Part shown: piece after piece, positions 7,960 to 15,415 of the stretch
How positions within the stretch are numbered: position 1 is the stretch's first letter
Layout: each line of letters begins with the position of its first letter
Source: JACSRF01 sp964504445
GTDB lineage: Bacteria > Chloroflexota > Anaerolineae > Promineifilales > Promineifilaceae
Length of the DNA: 64,000 bases
Assembly (NCBI GenBank): GCA_964504445.1
Contig: CAZDEO010000008.1
Location: forward strand, 29,087 to 93,086
Reading direction: 5' to 3'
Program-made: the position numbers and the translations under genes
The notes under the pieces: generated by a model
The model's input: the letters and a program-made list of their open reading frames with translations, nothing else
The model's database searches: none
Told to the model about the DNA's origin: nothing

Positions 7960-9543
7960 ATGTTGTTTTTGTTGCCACAGGCGGTTGATAATGCGGCGGC
8001 GCGGTTTCCAGAAAATGAGGCGGTGTGCTATGCCGGAAAGGGGCTAACCTATGCAGAACTGGCGCGGCGTGCCAATGGGTTGGCGCATCTTTTGCGGCAC
8101 CAGGGCGTGCAGCGGGGCGACCGCGTGGGCATTTTTATGAATAAGAGTCTGGACACGGCCGTTACCCTGCATGGCATCATGAAAGCAGGCGGCGCATACG
8201 TACCCCTGGACCCATTCGCGCCGACTTCGCGCATTGCTTACGTCATTCGTGATTGTGGCATTCGTCATCTGGTTACCACCGACATGAAGTTGGACCAGAC
8301 TGAGCTGTTGGCGGAAGACACGGGAGCGTTACGCTACCTGATTGGCGCGACTGGGCGCGAAGGCTTTACCGGCATTTCTTGGGAGGACGTGCATAAAGCG
8401 GCGACGGATGTTGCGCCGGAGGTGGCGCTGACGGAGCAAGACCTGGCGTATATTTTGTATACTTCTGGCTCTACCGGCACGCCAAAGGGAATTATGCACA
8501 CGCACCGCAGCGGGCTGAGCTTTGCCCTGTGGGCGGCAGAAACCTATGGGCTGACGCCGCATGACCGGGTGAGTAACCATGCCCCACTACACTTTGACCT
8601 TTCGACGCTGGACTTTTTTGCCACGGCCGTTGCCGCTGCCACCACCATCATCATCCCCGAAGCTATTACCAAATTCCCTGCCAGCCTCTCCAAACTCATG
8701 CAAGATGAGCGTATTACGGTCTGGTACTCCGTGCCCTTTGCCCTCATTCAGCTTATGGAGCGCGGCACACTAGCGCAGCGCGACCTGAGCGCCCTGCGCT
8801 GGGTGCTGTTTGCGGGTGAAGTGTTCCCGACCAAACATCTGCGCAACTTATTGATGACCCTGCCCCACGCGCAGTTTAGCAACCTCTATGGCCCTACCGA
8901 AACCAACGTGTGTACCTACTACCACGTCGCAGCAGTCCCCGAAGATTCCGATGAGCCGATTCCTATTGGCAAACCGTGCGCTAACCTGGAGGCGTTGATT
9001 GTGGACGGCGACGACAACCCAGTATCCCCCGGCGAGACAGGGGAATTGCTGATGCGCGGCGGGGTGGTGATGTTGGGTTATTGGGGGCGCCCAGACCTGA
9101 ACGAGCGCGGATTTTACCGGCGCGAGGTGTTTGGTGGGCACTATGAACACATTTTTTACCGCACCGGCGACCTGGTAGAAATGTTGCCGGATGGCAATTT
9201 GAAGTATTTGGGGCGCAAAGATCGCCAAATTAAAACCCGAGGCTATCGCGTAGAGCTGGATGAAATAGAGGTGGCATTGCTCTCTTATCAAGGGGTGGAG
9301 GAGGCAGCGGTGTTCCCCATCCCAGATGGGCAGGGTAGCAACCTGATTGCTGCGGCCGTGACGCCTAAAGATAACGTACCCCTGAGCGAGGAATTGTTGG
9401 TTAACCATGTGGCGGCGCGGTTACCCTCTTATGCGGTGCCGGTCAAGGTTAGCATCTTTGATGTGTTTCCTCGGACATCTACAGGTAAAATCAATCGTCG
9501 TGAACTGCAAGCGCAGGCCATTGCAGAAGCGGAAGCAAACTAA
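7960..9543 (+). CDS. Stand-alone adenylation enzyme, predicted L-proline:carrier-protein ligase (PltF/RedM type)
   Basis: This 527-residue ANL-superfamily enzyme has an ATP loop YTSGSTGTPKG at 167-177, the A4 block FDLSTLDFF at 212-220, A5 LYGPTETNVCTY at 309-320, YRTGD at ~400-404 and the A10 lysine at 510 (TSTGK). Aligning by eye to GrsA, the pocket residues are D213, L214, L217, Y256, L283, A285, L309, V317 and C318 with K510. That spells DLLYLALVC(K), which I recall as the L-proline code of PltF/RedM. Start 7960 has GGAGG 5 bases upstream; a TTG at 7909 would add 17 unlikely residues. The gene lies between the dehydrogenase and the carrier protein. The pocket alignment was done by hand and should be confirmed. 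Confidence 0.85.
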   Translation: MLFLLPQAVDNAAARFPENEAVCYAGKGLTYAELARRANGLAHLLRHQGVQRGDRVGIFMNKSLDTAVTLHGIMKAGGAYVPLDPFAPTSRIAYVIRDCGIRHLVTTDMKLDQTELLAEDTGALRYLIGATGREGFTGISWEDVHKAATDVAPEVALTEQDLAYILYTSGSTGTPKGIMHTHRSGLSFALWAAETYGLTPHDRVSNHAPLHFDLSTLDFFATAVAAATTIIIPEAITKFPASLSKLMQDERITVWYSVPFALIQLMERGTLAQRDLSALRWVLFAGEVFPTKHLRNLLMTLPHAQFSNLYGPTETNVCTYYHVAAVPEDSDEPIPIGKPCANLEALIVDGDDNPVSPGETGELLMRGGVVMLGYWGRPDLNERGFYRREVFGGHYEHIFYRTGDLVEMLPDGNLKYLGRKDRQIKTRGYRVELDEIEVALLSYQGVEEAAVFPIPDGQGSNLIAAAVTPKDNVPLSEELLVNHVAARLPSYAVPVKVSIFDVFPRTSTGKINRRELQAQAIAEAEAN

Positions 9544-9565
9544 ATAACGTTAGGAGACAAAGATA

Positions 9566-9802
9566 ATGGATCGGGAAAACATCTTGTTGGAATATGTCAA
9601 AAACGAACTGCTGCGGGGTCGTAAGAGCGCGCTAAAAGCGGAAGATGACTTGTTGAGCAGTGGGATCATTGACTCGTTGGGCATTTTGCAGATGGTAGCT
9701 TTTATTGAAGAGCGGTTCAATATTCAAATACCGGATGAGGATGTTGTGTTTGAGAATTTTCAAAGTGTAAAAGCGCTATCTGACTATTTGGCCCAATATT
9801 AA
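9566..9802 (+). CDS. Acyl/peptidyl carrier protein
   Basis: This 78-residue carrier protein has the phosphopantetheine attachment site GIIDSLGILQM, with Ser37 as the attachment residue. Its four-helix size and acidity (DEDVVFENF) fit free-standing PCPs such as PltL/RedO or DltC. AGGAG precedes the ATG, and the gene lies 22 bases after the adenylation gene, so the two are almost certainly co-expressed. It would carry prolyl and then pyrrole-2-carbonyl groups as thioesters. The stop codon lies inside an 18-base perfect palindrome (9792-9809). Confidence 0.9.
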   Translation: MDRENILLEYVKNELLRGRKSALKAEDDLLSSGIIDSLGILQMVAFIEERFNIQIPDEDVVFENFQSVKALSDYLAQY

Positions 9803-9809
9803 TATTGGG
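9792..9809. repeat. Perfect 18-bp palindrome over the carrier-protein stop codon
   Basis: CCCAATATT and AATATTGGG abut with no loop, and the TAA stop (9800-9802) lies at the centre. There is no U-tract, so it is not a classic terminator. It could be a protein-binding site or an RNA processing point between the cassette and the acyltransferase genes. Confidence 0.6.
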
Positions 9810-9956
9810 GATGAGGCCCTGATGTTGGGGGCGTTTGTTTGTCTGTCCTTTCCTGCCTGAATGGTAATTTGGTGAATTGTCTAGCGGTCTCTCTTGGTTA
9901 TGTAAACTAGATGGGCCTTTAGAATCACGTCTCCCAAAAGACAGAGGAAATTCGAT

Positions 9957-11063
9957 ATGGTAAGAAGGTTGTTGTACCTGAATGGTATAGCTATCTTGGG
10001 CGTCATCCTGTTTCATGCGGCAGGTTGGGGGTTTGTCGCTATGTTTTCGTGGGCGGGCCGTTACCAGGGGACAACGGCCGTACCCTTTAGCCAAATGGGC
10101 AGCCCGGCCTATTATGTGTTACGCACGATCGAACAACTCGTCGTTGCTACCATCCCAGCCTTTCTTTTTGTCTCTGGTTACTTTGTGGCTTTTGCGACAG
10201 GGCGTAGCGAAACTATTGGTTGGGCCACAGTCGGCGCCCGGATCAAGAAATTTCTCATGCCTTATTTGTTTTGGGGCACTATTTCCCTGGTTATGCTGGC
10301 TGCGCAAGATGTCTATTTCACGCCCCTGGAGTATGTGGTTAGCTTCCTGACCGGTAGCATGACGCCTGCCTATTACTACATTCCCTTACTCATTCAACTG
10401 TATGCTGTATCACCTTTGATAGTGCCTTTGGCTAAAAAGCACTGGAAACCCCTTTTGGGGGTAGCCATTCTTGTGCAAGTGACAATTCAGGCTTCCCAAT
10501 TAGCCGTGATCATGAATTGGGAAATACCGGAAATGCTTCGGCAAGTTGCCAATCTGCCAAAATGGATTTTTCCGGCGCGGTTTCTGTGGTTTGCTTTGGG
10601 CATGATCATTGGCTTTAACCTGACCAGCTTTAAAGCAGCCGTAGCGCGCTGGAAGTGGGTCTTGTTGGGACTGAGTATTATTCTTATTCCATTAGGTATG
10701 TTGGAGTGGGAATGGATTATTGGACGATCTGGCCAGCCCTGGGTTGATCATCGCGAAACCATTTTGGACAGCATCTATTCTGTTTGTATCATTTTCACAT
10801 TTCTGGCTTTTGATAAGGCAAAATTACTTAGCGCTAAGTTGGTTAGCGATTTGGGCAGCAAAGCTTTTGGGATTTATTTGGCACACATACCTGTTATGGA
10901 AATTGTGGCGCGGGGAATTTACCACGTTGCGCCGGGTCTGTTGGCCTATCAGGTAATCTTTCTGCCGTTAATGATTGTCTTTGGTTTAGGCATCCCCTTA
11001 TTGATGATGTATGCGACTAATTTGCAACCTATACGCCGTTATTATGGCTACGTGTTTGGCTAA
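9957..11063 (+). CDS. Acyltransferase-3 family membrane protein (copy 1)
   Basis: This 368-residue integral membrane protein has about ten hydrophobic segments. It opens with VRRLLYLNGIAILGVILFHAAGWGF, where the His in the first membrane helix matches the conserved His of acyltransferase-3/OafA-type O-acyltransferases. Further landmarks are IPAFLFVSGYFVAF, YYYIPLLIQLY and FGIYLAHIPVMEIV. AGAGGAA lies before the ATG at 9957. The next gene is a paralogue of the same length. These enzymes normally move acetyl or other acyl groups onto sugars across the membrane. Directly after a carrier-protein cassette, a role in transferring its acyl product to a glycan is plausible, but unproven. Confidence 0.82.
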   Translation: MVRRLLYLNGIAILGVILFHAAGWGFVAMFSWAGRYQGTTAVPFSQMGSPAYYVLRTIEQLVVATIPAFLFVSGYFVAFATGRSETIGWATVGARIKKFLMPYLFWGTISLVMLAAQDVYFTPLEYVVSFLTGSMTPAYYYIPLLIQLYAVSPLIVPLAKKHWKPLLGVAILVQVTIQASQLAVIMNWEIPEMLRQVANLPKWIFPARFLWFALGMIIGFNLTSFKAAVARWKWVLLGLSIILIPLGMLEWEWIIGRSGQPWVDHRETILDSIYSVCIIFTFLAFDKAKLLSAKLVSDLGSKAFGIYLAHIPVMEIVARGIYHVAPGLLAYQVIFLPLMIVFGLGIPLLMMYATNLQPIRRYYGYVFG

Positions 11064-11077
11064 TACCAGTTTGCCTG

Positions 11078-12190
11078 ATGATTAGACGATTGCTGTATTT
11101 GAATGGATTTGCGGTTTTGGGGGCAGTGCTCAACCATGCTACGGGTTGGGGTTTTACGGCGCTGTTTTGGTGGACTGACCGCTATTGGGGCGGTTCTGTG
11201 CCCAATTATTCCCGTTTGGGTGGTGTGGCATATTATGGTTTGCGCGCTATTGAGCAAGTCATTATGTTTAGCATTCCGGCGTTCCTGTTTGTTTCTGGTT
11301 TTTTTATTGCTTTTGCCACAGGTCGGCAGCGCGACAACGTTTCGTGGTCGATTGTGGGCAATCGTATAAAAAACCTTCTCGTCCCTTATTTCATTTGGTC
11401 TGTGGTTATTTTTGCATTTCATGCCTTGCAGGATGGCTTGCTTTCACCTGGTTATTATGTGGAGAGTTTGCTGTTTGGGCGTACTGCAGCCCCATATTAC
11501 TATGTGCCGTTGCTTGCGCAGTTTTTCTTGTTAGCGCCGCTCGTTTTTGTGCCGTTGGCGAAAAAACATTGGCGATTGCTTCTGTTTGCTTCCGGTGTGG
11601 TGCAACTGATCGTGCATCTGGCACAATACCCGTTGATTTTGGGGTGGCATGTGCCTGGGGCTGAATTTGTAGCGCGTTTTTCTCCTGGCTGGTTTATACC
11701 ACAAACGGTTTTTTGGTTTTCTTTTGGGGTGGTGAGTGGGTTTCATTTACCCATGTTTAAGGATTGGTTGGCACGTTGGAAGTGGGGTTTGTTGGGTGGC
11801 ACGGCCGTTTTTGGGGCATTGGCTTTTGTGGAGTGGGAAATACTTTTTCGGCAATCAGGCGCAGAGTGGTTGCCCCCTAATACGACATTGCTAGACAGCC
11901 TTTATGCCGGCAGTTTTATTCTCGCCTTCATGGCTTTTGAAAAGGTGACAATTCCAGGGGCAAAGCGATGGGCCGAGTTAGGGACTAAATCGTTTGGCAT
12001 TTACTTGATTCACGCCCTGGTGTTGGAAATTGTGGCTCGGGGTATCTATCACATTGTTCCTGGCTTGTTGCAATATCAAATTCTCTTTATCCCAATCCTG
12101 GTTTTTTGCGGGGTGGCCATTCCCTGGTTGTTGATGGCGGGTGTGAATCGCTCTCCGTTACGGCCGTATTACCAACAACTTTTCGGTTAA
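11078..12190 (+). CDS. Acyltransferase-3 family membrane protein (copy 2)
   Basis: This 370-residue paralogue of the preceding gene begins only 14 bases after it. Shared blocks include IRRLLYLNGFAVLGAVLNHATGWGF with the conserved His, YYGLRAIEQ, IPAFLFVSGFFIAFATGR, YYYVPLL, PLAKKHW, RWKWGLLGG and IVARGIYHIVPGLLQYQ. By eye the two are about half identical, so this is a tandem duplication that has diverged. The two copies may act on different sugar positions or use different donors. Topology is again around ten membrane helices. No cytoplasmic or periplasmic SGNH domain is attached. Confidence 0.82.
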   Translation: MIRRLLYLNGFAVLGAVLNHATGWGFTALFWWTDRYWGGSVPNYSRLGGVAYYGLRAIEQVIMFSIPAFLFVSGFFIAFATGRQRDNVSWSIVGNRIKNLLVPYFIWSVVIFAFHALQDGLLSPGYYVESLLFGRTAAPYYYVPLLAQFFLLAPLVFVPLAKKHWRLLLFASGVVQLIVHLAQYPLILGWHVPGAEFVARFSPGWFIPQTVFWFSFGVVSGFHLPMFKDWLARWKWGLLGGTAVFGALAFVEWEILFRQSGAEWLPPNTTLLDSLYAGSFILAFMAFEKVTIPGAKRWAELGTKSFGIYLIHALVLEIVARGIYHIVPGLLQYQILFIPILVFCGVAIPWLLMAGVNRSPLRPYYQQLFG

Positions 12191-12266
12191 AGGCATCTGC
12201 GCAGGCGCAAACAGAAAACTTTGTAACGCAGATTATTCGCCTGGGTTACACGTAGAAGGAGTAGCT

Positions 12267-13271
12267 ATGAGCAAAATTTTGGTGACAGGGGGTGCAGGCT
12301 TCATTGGCTCTCACCTGGTAGAAGAATTGGTTAACCGCGGTCACGACGTAGTTGCCCTGGATGACTTGAGCGGCGGCTTTGTTGATAATGTTGTTGATGG
12401 CGCGCGTTTTATTGAGGCCAGCATCAACGACGTTGAAACGATCGATCATCTTTTTGCCGAATCGCAGTTTGATTACGTCTATCACCTGGCAGCCTATGCG
12501 GCAGAAGGGTTGAGCCACTTTATTAAGCGCTTTAACTATAACAACAACTTGATGGGCAGCGTGAACTTGATTAATGCGGCGATTAACAACAATGTCAAAT
12601 GCTTTGTTTTCACCTCATCCATTGCCGTTTATGGGACCAGCGCTGAACTGCCTATGACGGAAGAAACCATTCCCCAACCAGAAGATTCATATGGCGTGGC
12701 TAAACTGGCCGTAGAACACGAATTGTCCGCCAGCAAGCATATGTTTGACATGGATTACATTGTTTTTCGACCCCACAATGTTTATGGTGAGCGGCAAAAT
12801 ATCGGTGACAAATATCGCAACGTGGTGGGTATTTTTATGAACCAGATTTTACAAGGTAAGCCTATGAGTGTGTTTGGTGACGGCTCGCAAACACGGGCCT
12901 TTAGTTACATTGGTGACATGACACCGATCATGGCGGACGCCATTGAAATGCCGCAAGCGTATAATCAGGTGTTTAACATCGGAGCAGATACCCCCTACAG
13001 TGTGAATGAATTGGCCGTTGCTATTGCTCAAGCCATGGGTGTGGAACCCAACGTCGCCCACTTGCCTGCACGTAATGAGGTGTGGCACGCTTATGCTTCC
13101 CATGAAAAGGTGGCGCGGGTGTTTGGCAAACGGCCGTTAACCAACCTGGATAAAGGCCTCAAGCAAATGGCTGACTGGGTCAAACAGCATGGGGCGCGCA
13201 GCAGCAATGAATTTGGCAACATTGAAGTAAAGAAAAACTTTCCCAAAGCATGGCTGTTACAAAAAAGCTAG
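12267..13271 (+). CDS. NAD-dependent epimerase/dehydratase (SDR, GalE/WbpP-like)
   Basis: This 334-residue extended short-chain dehydrogenase opens ILVTGGAGFIGSHLVEELV, a GxxGxxG NAD site. It carries VFTSSIAVYG and DSYGVAKLAVE, the Ser/Tyr-xxx-Lys catalytic set, then FRPHNVYGERQN and QTRAFSYIGD. Together these indicate a nucleotide-sugar 4-epimerase or related enzyme acting on a UDP- or GDP-sugar donor for this locus. AAGGAG sits before the ATG. The C-terminus has about 20 extra residues (EFGNIEVKKNF...) beyond the typical GalE end. It cannot be told whether the reaction is epimerisation, decarboxylation or dehydration. Confidence 0.85.
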   Translation: MSKILVTGGAGFIGSHLVEELVNRGHDVVALDDLSGGFVDNVVDGARFIEASINDVETIDHLFAESQFDYVYHLAAYAAEGLSHFIKRFNYNNNLMGSVNLINAAINNNVKCFVFTSSIAVYGTSAELPMTEETIPQPEDSYGVAKLAVEHELSASKHMFDMDYIVFRPHNVYGERQNIGDKYRNVVGIFMNQILQGKPMSVFGDGSQTRAFSYIGDMTPIMADAIEMPQAYNQVFNIGADTPYSVNELAVAIAQAMGVEPNVAHLPARNEVWHAYASHEKVARVFGKRPLTNLDKGLKQMADWVKQHGARSSNEFGNIEVKKNFPKAWLLQKS

Positions 13272-13327
13272 GTATAGAAGTACAGTAAAACAAGGTCCCA
13301 CCTCTGTCCCTGATTCAATCCTTCCAT

Positions 13328-14221
13328 ATGAAAGTTATTACCATTATCCTCAACACAAATCGCCGTGAAGACACCCTAGCTTGTTTGGCGTCCTTAACGC
13401 AAAATACATATCCCCATCAGCATATCATTGTCTTAGATAACGCTTCGACCGATGGTTCGGTAGAAGCCATCCGACAGCGGTTTCCCGCTGTACAACTCAT
13501 TGAATTGGTAGAGAACAAAGGATATGCCGGAAATAACAACGTTGGCATCGAAGCCGCTTTGGCACAAAATGCGGATTGGGTTTTTGTGCTCAATGAAGAC
13601 ACCATCTTACATCCCGATTGCCTGCGTCAGATGATGGAGGTAGCCCGAGGAAACCCCCACATTGGGGTTATCGGCCCCATGGTTTATCATCACAATGAAC
13701 CTAAAATAATTCAAACGGCTGGCGGGTACATGAATCGCTTCTGGGAAGCCAAGCACATTGCCGAAAATCAGCCAGACCAAGGGCAATTCGCTAACGTACA
13801 CGACGTGGATTGGATTTCGGGTTGCGCCATATTGGTTAAGCGCGAGGTAATTCAACAAGTAGGCGTGCTAGATGAGCGGTTCTTTTACTATTGGGAAGAA
13901 ACAGAATGGTGCATGCGTGCAAAAAAAGCGGGCTGGCAAATTGTGCAAGTTCCTCAGGCGCGTTTGTGGCACAAAGGGGTGCAGCGGGACTACCAACCTT
14001 CGCCGAATGTGACCTACTATGCTACGCGCAATCGCCTGTTGGCTTTGAAGAAGCATCATGCCGGGTTATTAGTTTGGATGCATACCACCTTCCAACTGGT
14101 GCGTACCCTGGCAAGCTGGACGGTGAAACCGAGGTGGCGTGATCAACGGCCGCATCGGGATGCCATGTGGCAGGGAATACATGATTTTTGGGCAGGGCGC
14201 TGGGGCATGCGCCAAACGTAA
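13328..14221 (+). CDS. Glycosyltransferase family 2, WbbL/rhamnosyltransferase-like
   Basis: This 297-residue GT-A enzyme begins VITIILNTNRREDTLACLASL. It has VLDNASTDGS, ENKGYAGNNNVGIEAAL, the DXD-type VLNEDTILH, VDWISGCAILVKREV and FFYYWEETEWCMRAKKAGW. This set is typical of GT2 enzymes annotated as rhamnosyl- or other deoxyhexosyltransferases. It probably acts on the cytosolic face on a lipid-linked glycan. It shares the same plan with the GT2 at 16852-17775. It follows the epimerase by 56 bases and leads by 9 bases into the next GT4. Confidence 0.86.
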   Translation: MKVITIILNTNRREDTLACLASLTQNTYPHQHIIVLDNASTDGSVEAIRQRFPAVQLIELVENKGYAGNNNVGIEAALAQNADWVFVLNEDTILHPDCLRQMMEVARGNPHIGVIGPMVYHHNEPKIIQTAGGYMNRFWEAKHIAENQPDQGQFANVHDVDWISGCAILVKREVIQQVGVLDERFFYYWEETEWCMRAKKAGWQIVQVPQARLWHKGVQRDYQPSPNVTYYATRNRLLALKKHHAGLLVWMHTTFQLVRTLASWTVKPRWRDQRPHRDAMWQGIHDFWAGRWGMRQT

Positions 14222-14230
14222 AAAGGGCTT

Positions 14231-15415
14231 ATGCGTATTTTGTTTCTATCGGCGTGGTTTCCTTACCCGACGACTAATGGGTCGAAACTGCGCATTTATA
14301 ATTTGCTGCGCGGTCTGGCAACCCGGCATGAAATTACGCTAATTAGCTTTGCCGACCAGCCCGATGTTGACCCCCACGTGCCAGAGCTGCGAGCGATATG
14401 TCGTGAGCTGCATGTTGTGCCCATTACCTGGTTTAATCCCGATGGGTTGCAGGCGCGGTTAGCTTTCTTAAGTAATAAGCCCCGTTCTGTTATTGATACA
14501 TATTCACCGCGCATGGCCGAGACGATTCGCGAAATTGTCGCAGCCCATGAGTTCGATTTGGTCATTGCTTCGCAAACGCGTATGGCCGGGTATCGCTCCT
14601 CCTTTCGCCACATTCCGGCGCTGTTTGAGGAGGTGGAGGTGGGGGTGTTGTATGGCAATTTTGCCGAAGCCACTTCTTGGCAGGGGCGGTTGCGCCACGG
14701 GCTGACCTGGTTGAAGCACCGGCATTATCTGAAGGGGTTGCTGCGGCAATATGAGCTAAGCACGGTGGCCTCCAAAGAAGAGCAAGCGCTCTTGCGGAAA
14801 CGTGTTTATGCGGCGGGTCAGATTGAGGTGATACCTAATTGCATTGATGTGACCTCTTATGAGGGTAGCACGGCCGTGCCCCAGCCCAACACCCTTATTT
14901 ACACCGGCGCTTTTAGTTTTGCCCCCAATTATGAGGCGATGAAGTGGTTCATCCATCACGTATTGCCTCTAGTGCAGGCGCAGGTGCCCGATGTGCAACT
15001 GACCATTACTGGTAATCGAGCTGAACGGCCGTTGCCCGACTCTCCGCACGTTTCCCACATTGGTTTTGTGAAGGACATTCGAACTTACGTGGCGTCCTCC
15101 TGGCTAAGCTTAGCGCCACTGCAAACGGGCGGTGGAACACGCCTGAAAATATTGGAAGCGATGGCGCTTAAAACACCCGTGGTGGCAACCTCCAAAGGCG
15201 CTCAGGGGTTGGAGGGACGCAACGGGGAACATTTCTTGTTGGCGGATTCGCCTCAAGAGTTTGCGGCGGCAGTAGTGCGCCTACTGCAAGATGCCGGGTT
15301 GCGCCAGGTGTTGGCGGAGAACGCATTTCGACTGGTAAAAGAAAAGTATGACTGGACGGCCGTTACCCCATCACTGCACCGTCTTGTGGATGAGGTTGCC
15401 CATGCAGTTCACTGA
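14231..15415 (+). CDS. Glycosyltransferase family 4
   Basis: This 394-residue GT-B glycosyltransferase begins MRILFLSAWFPYPTTNGSKLRIYNLLRGL. It has a donor domain with TLIYTGAFSFAPNYEAMKWF, VQLTITGN, HIGFVKDIRTYVASSWLSLAPLQTGGGTRLKILEAMALKTPVV and GAQGLEG. The GGGTRLKILEAMA box is the usual EX7E equivalent of this subgroup. The genes at 17791 and 21328 share this opening and the DI/DL-TPY/PPY box, so the three are paralogues within one locus. The last 14 bases overlap the O-antigen ligase gene. Specificity is unknown. Confidence 0.87.
   Translation: MRILFLSAWFPYPTTNGSKLRIYNLLRGLATRHEITLISFADQPDVDPHVPELRAICRELHVVPITWFNPDGLQARLAFLSNKPRSVIDTYSPRMAETIREIVAAHEFDLVIASQTRMAGYRSSFRHIPALFEEVEVGVLYGNFAEATSWQGRLRHGLTWLKHRHYLKGLLRQYELSTVASKEEQALLRKRVYAAGQIEVIPNCIDVTSYEGSTAVPQPNTLIYTGAFSFAPNYEAMKWFIHHVLPLVQAQVPDVQLTITGNRAERPLPDSPHVSHIGFVKDIRTYVASSWLSLAPLQTGGGTRLKILEAMALKTPVVATSKGAQGLEGRNGEHFLLADSPQEFAAAVVRLLQDAGLRQVLAENAFRLVKEKYDWTAVTPSLHRLVDEVAHAVH

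Noticed and set aside
6735..9802. Interpretation of the adenylation enzyme and carrier as a DltA-DltC D-alanylation system
   Set aside because: The pocket residues do not fit D-alanine as far as I can align them, and the operon adds a dehydrogenase that Dlt systems lack; no DltB or DltD is present.
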